A stretch of 64,000 bases of DNA from Pedobacter endophyticus (GCF_015679185.1 NZ_CP064939.1:2976001-3040000), one strand, 5' to 3'. Shown: positions 20,364 to 29,986, counted from the first letter of the stretch. Numbers and translations are program-made. The notes: generated by a model not told the origin, from the sequence alone.

Positions 20364-21027
20364 TGCTTTGCATAAACGTAAACAAAAATTGATAACTTAA
20401 AGTCAGGATGTTTTAATGGAAATTTTATAGCATTTTCATCAATTTTGCTATTCTCTTTAGATCGTCAATTAGTTTATAGCAAAGCAAATAGCTTCAGTAG
20501 CCACAATAAATAAGCTCGGGAATCTTGTACCATTGATCAAAGTTAAGCTAACCAAAAGGGAATTAAAATAATTGGTGCAAATGGTGATGGCACCCAATAA
20601 AGAATCTTTTCAGAACGTAAAAATCAGATAACATGATGAATTTTCGACTTTGTTTAATATCCTGTTAGGCAGTGTGAGGGAAGAGATCTTGACTTACCAG
20701 GCATATTATGAGCCACTGCCAAAAGCACTTATTTTGTTATATAATGTGGTAGTATTTCATAGTATTTTGTATTTCAACGATAAAGAGATATATTATTCTT
20801 CATATCTATAGGACAGAATTGCACAGTATTTAAAATGCATCTACGTCATTAGAATCACTTTAAATGACCAAGAAGTCTGAATTTGAAGTACCGTTAATGC
20901 CACCCTTCAAACTACGATCCAAAATTAATTTGAAGACCTGATGGTAAACAAGCATCAAACGTAAAAGCGCCTACGATTTTCACAAAAGATTTTGATCAAA
21001 TAATGAAAATTTAATAGTTTTGACAGC
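20364..21027. other. Non-coding, AT-rich spacer
   Basis: I see no gene in these bases. Short coding-like scraps occur but every frame is broken within about 50 codons. The spacer ends at the large hairpin in front of the methyltransferase gene. Confidence 0.5.
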
Positions 21028-21074
21028 AAAAACCAGAATATTTAGCAATATAATTGCTAAATATTCTGGTTTTT
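21028..21074. promoter_or_regulatory. Perfect 22-bp inverted repeat upstream of the methyltransferase gene
   Basis: Bases 21028-21049 and 21053-21074 are exact reverse complements with a 3-base loop (ATA), flanked by A5 and T5 runs. As RNA it would be a very stable hairpin with U tracts on both strands, that is, a bidirectional terminator. As DNA it lies just upstream of a TATATTTG -7-like box (21088-21095) and so overlaps the expected -33 region. It could therefore be an operator for autoregulation of the restriction-modification operon. Confidence 0.65.
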
Positions 21075-21113
21075 GAACATTTGTTTATATATTTGAATTT
21101 ATAAAATATTCTT

Positions 21114-22352
21114 ATGATTGCATCTGAAATAGGTTTAGAAAATCCAATATTGATTTCTGATAACATAGTGGAAACTGACTTTGTTAATGAGAATTGGCAA
21201 CAAAAAGTGTTTTCTCACCCTCATTCCACCATTAGGTTAGGAACACTATTTAGTGGTATTGGAGCAATCGAGCAAGCGCTAAAAAGATTAGATTTGAAGA
21301 CTTCTATAACATTCGCAAACGATATTGATACGCATGTCAAAAAAAGTTATTTAGCTAATTATGAACTTGATGCTAATGACTGGCATAATGATGTTACCGA
21401 ATTTAACGCCAATAAATATAAAGGGAAAGTGGATCTCTTAGTAGGTGGAAGTCCGTGTCAGGCCTTCTCAATGGTCGGCAAGAGACTTGGTTTGGAAGAT
21501 ATTAGAGGTACACTGTTTTATGATTTCGCAAGGATTGTAAATGAAACAAAACCTAAAGTATTTATTTATGAAAATGTCAAAGGTCTTACTAATCATGACG
21601 GGGGCAATACCTGGAGAGTGGTGCAAGATGTTTTTAAGGATCTTGGATATAAAATTCATTCTAAATTGCTCAATGGTAAAGATTATGGGATTCCCCAACA
21701 TCGGGAACGGATCGTAGTCGTTGGTTTTTTGGATCATTCGGTAGAATTTGAATTCCCAGCTAAAATTCCTTTAGAACATACAATGCAAGACTTCCTTGAA
21801 GATTTCACGGACACAAAATATTACCTAAAGGAAAAGGGGATTAAGTTTGTAACAAGCACAAAAAATAGAATAAAACGATATACCCAAATTAATGGAGATG
21901 TCGCGCTTTGTCAAAAAGCGAACCAACAATTCAATTGGCACGGAGATTTCATATTTGAACCAGAATTTGACACAACCTCATTTGATGAGTTTGTTTTTGA
22001 TGTAAATGATGTTGAAGAAAAATACTATCTATCTGATAAGGTAAGAGACTATGTATTAGCCGGAGGTACAAAAAACTGGAAGACAAGTACAAAGACAGAC
22101 CTTGCAGTTGCGAGACCGTTGTTACAATCGATGCATAAAATGCATCGTGCAGGTGTTGATAATTATGTTACCCATATGGGAAGGATAAGAAAACTAACTC
22201 CTAGAGAGTGTCTTCGTCTTATGGGATTTAGAGATGACTTTAACATAGAGGTTAGTGATACTCAAGCTTATCGACAGGCAGGTAACAGTATTATCGTTGA
22301 CATGCTTATAGCTGTTCTTAAACAAATGGATATAACAAAGTTTGCGGAATAA
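21114..22352 (+). CDS. DNA (cytosine-5)-methyltransferase, type II
   Basis: The 412-residue C5 methyltransferase has all key motifs: AdoMet-binding motif I (LGTLFSGIGAIEQAL, about 42-56), catalytic motif IV with nucleophile Cys115 (GGSPCQAFS), motif VI (ENVKGL), motif VIII (QHRERIVVVGF), and motifs IX and X (KLTPRECLRLMGF, QAGNSIIV). The region between motifs VIII and IX is the target-recognition segment. A 40-residue N-terminal extension precedes motif I. The HNH restriction gene follows after 5 bp, making a type II R-M operon in which the methylase is made first. Its target sequence cannot be read from the protein. Confidence 0.95.
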   Translation: MIASEIGLENPILISDNIVETDFVNENWQQKVFSHPHSTIRLGTLFSGIGAIEQALKRLDLKTSITFANDIDTHVKKSYLANYELDANDWHNDVTEFNANKYKGKVDLLVGGSPCQAFSMVGKRLGLEDIRGTLFYDFARIVNETKPKVFIYENVKGLTNHDGGNTWRVVQDVFKDLGYKIHSKLLNGKDYGIPQHRERIVVVGFLDHSVEFEFPAKIPLEHTMQDFLEDFTDTKYYLKEKGIKFVTSTKNRIKRYTQINGDVALCQKANQQFNWHGDFIFEPEFDTTSFDEFVFDVNDVEEKYYLSDKVRDYVLAGGTKNWKTSTKTDLAVARPLLQSMHKMHRAGVDNYVTHMGRIRKLTPRECLRLMGFRDDFNIEVSDTQAYRQAGNSIIVDMLIAVLKQMDITKFAE

Positions 22353-22357
22353 TCTAA

Positions 22358-23482
22358 ATGGAAGATTTTCAGAAAATTAGAATTGATAGTGTAGAATACA
22401 ATATTGTTGATTCAATCCAGGATTTTCGCGCTGAAGATAGTTTCATACATCGATCAAACAAACTGGCTCAATTCAATGGCAACGGAGAGTCAAAAAAACA
22501 TGTTGGGACGTATGTAGGAACTAAAGGCGAGGCAATGTCGTTATTTTTTGAGTATTTTGATTGGGGCAATGAACATTATGATGTAGCTAAAAAACGTAAG
22601 ACTTTTTTTTCAGCTCAGGATAGTAATGCAGTGGTTCAAGACGGAACTTGCTTCTTTAGTAAGTCCAACTTATTAAAATATCTCGAAGATGCGAAAACTG
22701 AATATTTTCAGCAGGAACAGCTTTATCATAACGACATTAGCCAGTTTTATAATAATCGTTACCAGGAGGTTCAAGAACTTCCAAATGAGTATGAATTCTT
22801 TAGTATTTATGATGCTTCCGATAATAAATCTCAATCCCAAAATAGGGGCTATATTCGTTCCGATGATGCTATTTGGCGATTATGGAGGGAGCTTATATTA
22901 CCTAAGATAAGCTATCTTTCGATATTGAAGCTGACCCCTGTTGAGTCCGACATAGCTACAAATAAACCGTTGTTTTTTTTCAGGGTTCTTCTAGATTATC
23001 AATATCGTTCTTTTGTACATCCGAGTACATTGGGGGTTTTGGTGAATAAGATAGAAGAAATAATTCCTGAAACACTAAAGAAAGCGTATCGAATTGGCCA
23101 AGAAAGATATCGCAAAGATGTGATTGAATATATGCCTCAATGTCCGTTTTCGAAAATAACTGATGAAAGACTACTTACAGCAAGTCATATTAAACCATAT
23201 TCAGTCTGTATTAAGGAAAATCGTGAAGATCAAGCGTTGGATTATTTAAATGGCTTAGCATTATCACCAACATATGATAGACTTTTTGACCAAGGATATA
23301 TCACGTTTACAAATGATGGAGAACTCGTTTGCGGTACACAGCTCAGCGCCATAACATGGGAAAGATTGGGCATTAACCCAAATGCAAAAAATAAAATGAG
23401 AATTTTCCCTGAAGATCGATCAGAATATCTTCAATACCATAGAAAACATGTGTTTTTGGATGATCTTAGAGACATAATCTGA
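22358..23482 (+). CDS. HNH-type type II restriction endonuclease
   Basis: The 374-residue protein carries a C-terminal HNH_2-like nuclease core: ITDERLLTASHIKPY with His277, then DYLNGLALSPTYDRLFDQGY with Asn near 298. The gene begins 5 bp after the methyltransferase stop, so this is its cognate restriction enzyme. The N-terminal part (about 48-215) is not catalytic. It aligns by eye with the N-terminus of the DUF262 protein encoded at 25412-27100: both share a CFxxKxxL...EYF block, an LP..xFxI block and a closing RE-x-x-LP-x-x-S-x-x-ILKL block. This module is a good candidate for target-DNA recognition shared by both proteins. Confidence 0.88.
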   Translation: MEDFQKIRIDSVEYNIVDSIQDFRAEDSFIHRSNKLAQFNGNGESKKHVGTYVGTKGEAMSLFFEYFDWGNEHYDVAKKRKTFFSAQDSNAVVQDGTCFFSKSNLLKYLEDAKTEYFQQEQLYHNDISQFYNNRYQEVQELPNEYEFFSIYDASDNKSQSQNRGYIRSDDAIWRLWRELILPKISYLSILKLTPVESDIATNKPLFFFRVLLDYQYRSFVHPSTLGVLVNKIEEIIPETLKKAYRIGQERYRKDVIEYMPQCPFSKITDERLLTASHIKPYSVCIKENREDQALDYLNGLALSPTYDRLFDQGYITFTNDGELVCGTQLSAITWERLGINPNAKNKMRIFPEDRSEYLQYHRKHVFLDDLRDII

Positions 23483-23502
23483 AACCCTCTTAACACCTGC
23501 AT

Positions 23503-24411
23503 TTATTTATTTTGAAGTTTTTTCATCTGCTTTACCATTGATCGAGCATTTTTTATATGGGTGCTTTGCTCATTTGATTTTCCTTTTTTAGTTGGCTTCT
23601 TTTCTAATGAGGCTAAATAATATTGACCGTCAACAATTGAAAAATAAAGCCTCATTGCCTCTGGGTCTCTTATTTTCAGATAGGATAAGGTAAGGTTTTC
23701 ATCTTCAGTATTGTGCTTCAGAATTTGTTCTGGAATGTTTTCATCTTTTTCTTGAAGTTCAAGAACTTTTTTAAATCCATTAATTAGTTCTACTTGAACC
23801 GCAGAAGAAGCTTTGTTGAACGCTTTGTCAAATTTTGAGCTTACAATCGGATTTTGGGCAAGTGCCTTGAGTAGGTCTAAATTGTCTTTTTTCGAGTTTA
23901 TCTCATTTAAAATAATGCCTTCTATGTAATCGGTATTAGGTTCTTCACCAAATAGGTTATTTAGGGATAATGATGTACCACTTGAGTCAGATATTAGTAG
24001 CTGGTTTTTTCGAAAGTCGGGACTAATACCTAAACTAAAGAGTAATGATTTATTATCATAAGCTATTTTTAGATAAAAAGCATCATGTGATTCCTCATCT
24101 AACTTAATTTTATATTCTGCTGTATCCTCCAAAGCTTTCTCAATGTTGAAAAATGTCTCTATAGGATATTTATTAAATATGCTATAAGCATAATTCCTCT
24201 GTTCCTTTTCAGCCAGCATTTCGAAAATTTCAGATAGATAAATTTTCCCAAATGATAAGTTGGCGATCTCATGAGATACAATGCCATCAACTTCTTCCGG
24301 ATACTTGGTTTTGAGTGTTTTGTATTCCAAAAGCGTATCTTTCAACGCACTGGAGAGTGTTTCTCTCTCATCACATTTGGAATAACAGTTATTTAAATAA
24401 AATATAGTCAT
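23503..24411 (-). CDS. Third component of the DUF262/AAA operon; C-terminus weakly RelE-like
   Basis: The 302-residue protein is not recognised as a named family. It starts immediately after the ATPase stop (no gap). Residues 1-230 are helical with a central beta segment (FYLKIAYDNKSLLFSLGIS). The last 60 residues (SYLKIRDPEAMRLYFSIVDG, then a lysine-rich KKPTKKGKSNEQ and a final helix) recall the fold and basic surface of RelE/HigB-type mRNA interferases. That resemblance is weak and by eye only. It may be the effector or a ligand-sensing partner of the ATPase. It ends 20 bp from the convergent restriction gene. Confidence 0.8.
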   Translation of the reverse strand: MTIFYLNNCYSKCDERETLSSALKDTLLEYKTLKTKYPEEVDGIVSHEIANLSFGKIYLSEIFEMLAEKEQRNYAYSIFNKYPIETFFNIEKALEDTAEYKIKLDEESHDAFYLKIAYDNKSLLFSLGISPDFRKNQLLISDSSGTSLSLNNLFGEEPNTDYIEGIILNEINSKKDNLDLLKALAQNPIVSSKFDKAFNKASSAVQVELINGFKKVLELQEKDENIPEQILKHNTEDENLTLSYLKIRDPEAMRLYFSIVDGQYYLASLEKKPTKKGKSNEQSTHIKNARSMVKQMKKLQNK

Positions 24412-25419
24412 CTAAAATAACTTGGAGTTGTTAATTTCAAACTGATCGAAGAAGCCGTTTGGCCACTCATTGATTTTGCCATTGTCATCAATGACAGGTG
24501 ATGTTACTTCAGTATTACGATTCTCATCAAGTTCAAACCAATGAATTTGAACATTTTCACTAAAACCTCCATCTTCTTTAGTTGCGAGCCGAATGCCATC
24601 TAAAATGTGTTCGCCATGTGTTTCAATAATTACTTGAACACCATTTCTTGCACACAAAAATATGAGTTTCGCAAGTTCAGTTTGGCCTTTTGGGTGTAGA
24701 TGTGCCTCCGGATTTTCAATGATGACTAGATTTTTTTTACTGATCGTAGACACTAGAAGTGTTGTGATAACTGGCAGAATATAGCTTAATCCAAAACCCA
24801 CATTGGTTGCCCTGTGACCGTCAAAAGTTGAGAAAGATGTGTCATTTTTGTCAATGACCTCAAAATCGAATTGTATATTGGGGGAAATAACACCTAACCA
24901 ACTCCTGACATTTTCAAGCAACCCAAAAGACTGAGCTTTAGGATGTTTTAGCGATTCCGGGACTGAATAAGGTACAATTGTATCATAGTAACGAATGCAT
25001 TGCAATACATTTTCACCATTAGGGCCAATTTTATTATTTTGGTTGGAGTCAATATATATTGGAATGGAATTTTTCGGCCCAAATCTGCTCGCTGATATGT
25101 ACCAAATTTCTGGAAATTCACCGGAAAGTGGTTCAGCCTTTATTTGCTCCGATATTGACACTGAATATTTTGATTCATTAATCTCTATTTCCAAATAAAT
25201 ATCGGCATCTGAATATTTGTTTTTCAAATCTTTAACACCACCATGCCCGTCAAGGAAAATGTTTTTTTCGCTATTGAACGCCTTTTCCATCATTAAAAGG
25301 GCTTGAATTACAGAGCTTTTTCCACTACTATTCAAGCCGGTTAATAATGTAAGGCGATTAAGGTTCATCTCTCGATATAAAAACGATTTGAAACCTTGGA
25401 GTGTAATTGAATTAATCAT
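24412..25419 (-). CDS. AAA/ABC-type ATPase, OLD/RecF-like, single-chain
   Basis: The 335-residue ATPase has Walker A at about 29-37 (GLNSSGKSS), a GFGLSYILPV signature-like segment near 210 and Walker B with LVIIENPEAHLHPKGQ near 235, followed by VIIETHGEHIL. The 'ENPEAHLHP' pattern is typical of the DUF3696/AAA_15-type predicted ATPases found in defence operons. There is no TOPRIM or other nuclease domain attached. It overlaps the upstream DUF262 gene by 8 bp and abuts the downstream gene, so the three proteins are made together and probably form one complex. Confidence 0.88.
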   Translation of the reverse strand: MINSITLQGFKSFLYREMNLNRLTLLTGLNSSGKSSVIQALLMMEKAFNSEKNIFLDGHGGVKDLKNKYSDADIYLEIEINESKYSVSISEQIKAEPLSGEFPEIWYISASRFGPKNSIPIYIDSNQNNKIGPNGENVLQCIRYYDTIVPYSVPESLKHPKAQSFGLLENVRSWLGVISPNIQFDFEVIDKNDTSFSTFDGHRATNVGFGLSYILPVITTLLVSTISKKNLVIIENPEAHLHPKGQTELAKLIFLCARNGVQVIIETHGEHILDGIRLATKEDGGFSENVQIHWFELDENRNTEVTSPVIDDNGKINEWPNGFFDQFEINNSKLF

Positions 25420-27100
25420 TTGTATAACGGTTTACCAACTCTCTAAGTTTGGAGTGTCTTTCTATAACGGAACTTTGCTTTAAAGCATTTCTCGAAATTA
25501 TCTCATCAAAGTTGTAATTTTTAAGGTATGTGTTACTGTACTCATTCAAAAATCTTTGTCTGTTTGAAACTAACACTCTGAATTCATCATCTGAAATTTC
25601 AGACAATATAGTTCCCCATACTTCAAATAAAGCTTTGTTAACTGGCGTTCTCCTTTTTCCAAGATAACTTTTTCTAAATGCATGCTCACCAAAAATTTTC
25701 GCTCCCCTTGTCATAGCCTTTTCAAAAACTGAAGTAAGCTGTGACAAATCTAGTGGCTTTATTGACGTAAGATTGATATCTTTAAGATGCTTAGTGGCTG
25801 CTTGTGAGTCGACATTCGGAAGATAATTTAATATTTGCAACGTATTACTTAAAAAGACATCCATATTTCCATTTTTGGGATAACTAGTATAATCTCTTAC
25901 TATAAACGCCAATAATCTTAGAATAAATTCTCTATCTAGCATTCTATTATCTCTTATAGAGCCATCAGTTGCTTTCTTAAATGTATCATTTTTTGATAGT
26001 TGTTTTAAAAACTCTGTAGAGATTCCACTATATAATGCATGGCGAATTTCTTGATCAGTTAATGGCGCACCACCTCTATTAACACGTTTGAAAATATTTC
26101 TTTTAACTACATCAGGAGTTCCAGGGTTTATTACGGTAAAGGTAAACTCTGTTTCTAAGATCCTGTTTTCTATATGGGTTGGTAAGTCTTGCAGTGATTT
26201 TCCATTGAATTGATCTCCCCAAAATTCAAGTTTTTGTAAGGTAAATTTGTTATCGATTAAATAATCTCTCATAGTACTTAACCTTTGTAGGCCATCAACT
26301 ACAGTATAATTATTTCTGTCGTCAGCAGAAACATAAAACATTGGTAATGGAATTTTTAGCATCAATGATTCTATAAGTTGACATTTTTTTTCTAATGTCC
26401 AAACTTCATTTCTTTGAAAATCAGGGTTTAGATTTATGGTTCCTTGTCTTAATCTACGCAGTAAGGTCTCCATCGTTAATTTTCTGGTATCTATAGAAAT
26501 GAGTTCAGGATCAAAAGGGTCATTTTCACTATCCTTTTCAATAACCTGTTCTTCAATTTCTATATCATTTTCATAATCCGATCTTAAAATGAATTGATAT
26601 TTAATCTCATTTTCTGCGTCATTTAGTAATTTAAGGATATTTATGTGCGAAACTATGGGAAGAGGAATTTCACGTAATAGACTGTATCCTAAATCGTTAG
26701 AATTAACATATATTCTTGTCCCGCTAATTTGCGTTTGGTCAACAATTTGAAAATCGATAATATTTGGTAGTGCTTGTAGTTTATCCTTTTTATTTTCCCA
26801 AATCAATTCAAGTCTTTCTTTCTCTTGATAATCCTGAGTTGGATTGAAATATTCCTTCCTGCTTATGTTATGAAACTCAATTAAATCTTCTTTTAACAAG
26901 AAGCAATTCGCAGTAAAACCCCTCGTTCCAAAAAAATCAGTCAATTTTTCACCCTCGTAACCGAGAAACAGTTTTGCCTCGCCGTTGCCACTGCCTTTCA
27001 TTTTATTAATTCGTAAAACGAATGAATCAGGAATACCTAAGCCTATTAATTCAGATATGATTTGAAATTGGGACTCTTCAATAATAATTGTTGAACTCAT
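25412..27100 (-). CDS. DUF262 (GmrS/ParB-like) protein with restriction-enzyme-type N-terminal module
   Basis: The 562-residue protein has a DUF262 domain starting at about residue 205. LNPDFQRNEVW and YTVVDGLQRLSTM (Asp269-Gly-Leu-Gln-Arg) are the conserved ParB/Srx-like motifs of GmrS and BrxU relatives, which couple NTP hydrolysis to nuclease control. The C-terminal half (280-562) is helical, and no HNH DUF1524 nuclease motif is visible. Residues about 40-175 look homologous to the N-terminal module of the HNH restriction enzyme encoded across the convergent junction. It is the first gene of the operon DUF262-AAA-302 residues. Its promoter must lie in 27101-27300. Confidence 0.9.
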   Translation of the reverse strand: MSSTIIIEESQFQIISELIGLGIPDSFVLRINKMKGSGNGEAKLFLGYEGEKLTDFFGTRGFTANCFLLKEDLIEFHNISRKEYFNPTQDYQEKERLELIWENKKDKLQALPNIIDFQIVDQTQISGTRIYVNSNDLGYSLLREIPLPIVSHINILKLLNDAENEIKYQFILRSDYENDIEIEEQVIEKDSENDPFDPELISIDTRKLTMETLLRRLRQGTINLNPDFQRNEVWTLEKKCQLIESLMLKIPLPMFYVSADDRNNYTVVDGLQRLSTMRDYLIDNKFTLQKLEFWGDQFNGKSLQDLPTHIENRILETEFTFTVINPGTPDVVKRNIFKRVNRGGAPLTDQEIRHALYSGISTEFLKQLSKNDTFKKATDGSIRDNRMLDREFILRLLAFIVRDYTSYPKNGNMDVFLSNTLQILNYLPNVDSQAATKHLKDINLTSIKPLDLSQLTSVFEKAMTRGAKIFGEHAFRKSYLGKRRTPVNKALFEVWGTILSEISDDEFRVLVSNRQRFLNEYSNTYLKNYNFDEIISRNALKQSSVIERHSKLRELVNRYTND

Positions 27101-27458
27101 TAATTTATTCTCTTTATGTATTTCTTGCCAGCCAAACTATCCACTTGGAGACTCAAAGTTCTGCAAATATATTCAATTGCGCAGTATAAGTTGTTCCTGC
27201 AATTTACGATGATCTGAGCTATTATTGACTAATATAAAATAGGCAGATCATATTATTACGCAAATAAATCGAAGAATTCTTTAAAAAAATCTTCATGCTA
27301 TCTTTTTAAAAAACTTAAAATAAAATACAGGTATTGCCCCTTACAAAAGGGGGCTTAAGGCTAAATATCAGTTAAAGTTATGAGTAATAGTCGATAAAAT
27401 TTCTGAACTGCACGTCTATTTATTTTCATTATGATTAAGTCTAATAAAAAAATTAGAA
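27101..27458. promoter_or_regulatory. Promoter region of the DUF262 operon
   Basis: This spacer of about 360 bases lies between the DUF262 start and the inverted repeat behind the AIPR gene. It is AT-rich, with no ORF of note. The promoter of the leftward DUF262 operon must be here, but no exact -33/-7 pair is claimed. Confidence 0.4.
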
Positions 27459-27527
27459 AAGGTGAACCAATTGCTTAAATATAAGAAGAATGAGCTAAAA
27501 ACACAAAATATTTAAGCTCTTCACCTT
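27459..27527. terminator. Two-step inverted repeat behind the AIPR operon
   Basis: Two nested perfect arms, AAGGTGAA/TTCACCTT (27459-27466 with 27520-27527) and GCTTAAATAT/ATATTTAAGC (27473-27482 with 27508-27517), form one long interrupted stem. It lies 54 bp past the AIPR stop codon and 359 bp before the DUF262 start. A terminator or stabilising 3' hairpin for the AIPR operon is the simplest reading. There is no strong T run next to it, so an operator is possible. Confidence 0.5.
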
Positions 27528-27580
27528 CATGCATGCCCCTAAATTAGACTTCAGAATATATTAAATTAAAAAACAAAAAA

Positions 27581-29986
27581 TTATAAGCCCATCTGCAAAT
27601 TTGTCGATAAGGTTGTTTTAACGCTGTAGATTTGCCTTATAGTCGGACATTTCCCTTCGCAGAGTAATTTTCCAATCTCATCGTAAACTGAATAAAATTT
27701 AGCTCCTTTAATTTTTGCAATCTCTCTCTGTCGTTGAAATGCTGATAATATATTTCCTGACTCCTCTAAGGTTCGGTTGTATATCCGGCTAACAAGGTCG
27801 AACGCATCCTGCCAGCGGAGGTCTGTTGGTACCTGAATGGTATCAAATAGCTCCGGATTCGACGATTGAAGATGGTGAACGATTTCTCTCTCGAAATCTA
27901 AATGCTCAGGGTTGATGTCGTTGTGATTTACGATACAGTTGATTATGTGATCCATTTTACTCCTTTGAGAACTGCTGATATCTTCGGAAATAACAAGGCC
28001 CAGTTTTTTATAGTAATCTGCAGTTTTGGTAAAAATCATTACATTATGTTGCAAATCTCCAAGATCTGCGAATTTCTGTTTTGATTTTTTTGCAAGTTTT
28101 ACTTTCATTTCATCCTTACCGATACTGTATTTTTCAAGAATTTTTTTAGCGTTGCTTTCGGACATCAAGGTTTCAATTTCCATGCTTGATGAAATATTAT
28201 CCCAAAGTTCCTTGCGTTTCGAGTATTCAGCATAATCATCACTAGCAGCATATTTTTTTATAAGGTCATTCATAAGTTTCATCATCTCCTTCATAAAAGT
28301 GGCAAGATCATCTCCCAAACTTTCTTTAAGCCAAAGTTTTCCAAAATCAAATACCTTCCCATTTTTGCTTCCATCTATCCAGTCATATAGTATAGAGATG
28401 CAATAGGGTACAACAGCAGATCTAATTTGACCTATGGCAATTTTTCCTGCGCCGTATATGTCTTCCATTTTACGGAAAAGTATAACCCTTGAAATTAACA
28501 TCTCATAGAAATTTCTATCTATCGCCACTATACCCTTACCATTTTCATCCCCCGAGATGGCATCTATAAAGTGTTTGAAGACCTTGTCGCCTCCTTTCTT
28601 CACCATGTAGGGCTGGTCGCCCCAAGCCGTGTAATATTTTCCGAGCTGCTCTTTTGAAAATCTGACCTCTTTTGGAAAGTCTTTTTCTGCCTTCCCGCCC
28701 ATTCTTACAAGCGTGTTGAATTCGCCTTTCGATTTTTCGAAAAACCATTTTTTTCCACTCGGCATCATCACGCTATCTGATAAAGACTTTATTTTAGTCA
28801 GCTGCGGATTTCTCGAACCTAAATCTACTGTTGATACCTTGGTCTGTGAGTTTGAAAATCTGCTGATTTTCGAAATTAGGTCATCCAGGCCGTGCTCGGA
28901 CATGTTCTTGGCAATATTGATTTTAGCCATCACCTTAACATTATCAACCGAAAATCCGTCTTTTCTAGTAAAGAAGATACTAGCTGTGGTCTGTCCGCCG
29001 TTTACTATCTGAAAGTCGGTTAGCGAGGTTATAAAGGTTTTTCCGTTTTCTTCCTTAGTTTGTTTTCCAGTCGATGTAATGGTGATTCCGTTGTTGAAGG
29101 CAATAAACTTTTCAGGATTCAGCCTTATCGTTTCCCTGATCCCGGCATTAACGCCCTTAAACTGCAAAAAGGACCTTACGTTCTTTTCCAGTAGCCTTGT
29201 ACTATACCGTTTGTACAGTTCTGCAAGGATAGTCGCGGGGAGGACGCAAAGGTAAGACTCAAAGTTTTCTTCATCAGCAGCTTTAATGGCTTCTATTTGA
29301 TAAGAAAAGTCCTTTTGAAAGTCTATAATTAGTACTTCCCTTGCTCCTCGGGATATCTCTACGGAATACAGGAAATTTAAGTCAATGAGTCTTTTAATGA
29401 CTAGAATGCTTTTGCTGTGCCTGTCTCGATTTCGATTATAGCTGATACTTATTTCTTCATCCTCGAAATCAAACTTTTTTGGTTGCGGTTTACTTCCGCG
29501 GGTTTCAACTGTTGCCGATGCCGATAGAAGAAAAATTTCGATAACGTCAAATTGATCGGCACCTTCAGATGAAGCAAGTTTGGAGGTTAGAGCGCCAACT
29601 GGGCTTGACAACTGCAATCCTTCATTAAGATAACCTTTTATCGCTTTATTGACGAATTTTGTCACCCGTTTGAATTGATGTTCGTAAGTAGCTTTTGTGG
29701 ATATCATGAGTTCCTCTGGTTTTGCAGCAAGGCTTAGTTTATCCTCATTCACAATGAATAACTGAAGTCTTTCCCCGGATTCGTTCACAGAATAGCCATT
29801 AATTTTCAAGTTGTCTTGCGTATAGATGTAATAGCATTCGTTATAATCCTCGCTGTCGATGAGCTTGGCGTCATACATCAGCGGCAATACCTGACCTAAA
29901 AAAGTATTCTGATCGGTAAAACGATTGCTGTCAAGACTGCTATCGATAAGGTTTTCCCTGTATTTTAATAATTCTGTTACTTCCAT
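27581..29986 (-). CDS. AIPR-domain protein (abortive infection phage resistance)
   Basis: The 801-residue protein holds the AIPR domain in its centre: FLQFKGVNAGIRETI and EKFIAFNNGITIT near 290-310, DFQIVNGGQTTASIF near 330, and a downstream SNSQTKVSTVDL. AIPR proteins were first named from abortive-infection phage resistance proteins and recur as the last component of Z1-helicase restriction operons. The C-terminal 300 residues are helical and unassigned. Its start overlaps the DUF4420 gene by 10 bp, and it is the last gene of the four-gene operon beginning at 35661. Confidence 0.9.
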   Translation of the reverse strand: MEVTELLKYRENLIDSSLDSNRFTDQNTFLGQVLPLMYDAKLIDSEDYNECYYIYTQDNLKINGYSVNESGERLQLFIVNEDKLSLAAKPEELMISTKATYEHQFKRVTKFVNKAIKGYLNEGLQLSSPVGALTSKLASSEGADQFDVIEIFLLSASATVETRGSKPQPKKFDFEDEEISISYNRNRDRHSKSILVIKRLIDLNFLYSVEISRGAREVLIIDFQKDFSYQIEAIKAADEENFESYLCVLPATILAELYKRYSTRLLEKNVRSFLQFKGVNAGIRETIRLNPEKFIAFNNGITITSTGKQTKEENGKTFITSLTDFQIVNGGQTTASIFFTRKDGFSVDNVKVMAKINIAKNMSEHGLDDLISKISRFSNSQTKVSTVDLGSRNPQLTKIKSLSDSVMMPSGKKWFFEKSKGEFNTLVRMGGKAEKDFPKEVRFSKEQLGKYYTAWGDQPYMVKKGGDKVFKHFIDAISGDENGKGIVAIDRNFYEMLISRVILFRKMEDIYGAGKIAIGQIRSAVVPYCISILYDWIDGSKNGKVFDFGKLWLKESLGDDLATFMKEMMKLMNDLIKKYAASDDYAEYSKRKELWDNISSSMEIETLMSESNAKKILEKYSIGKDEMKVKLAKKSKQKFADLGDLQHNVMIFTKTADYYKKLGLVISEDISSSQRSKMDHIINCIVNHNDINPEHLDFEREIVHHLQSSNPELFDTIQVPTDLRWQDAFDLVSRIYNRTLEESGNILSAFQRQREIAKIKGAKFYSVYDEIGKLLCEGKCPTIRQIYSVKTTLSTNLQMGL

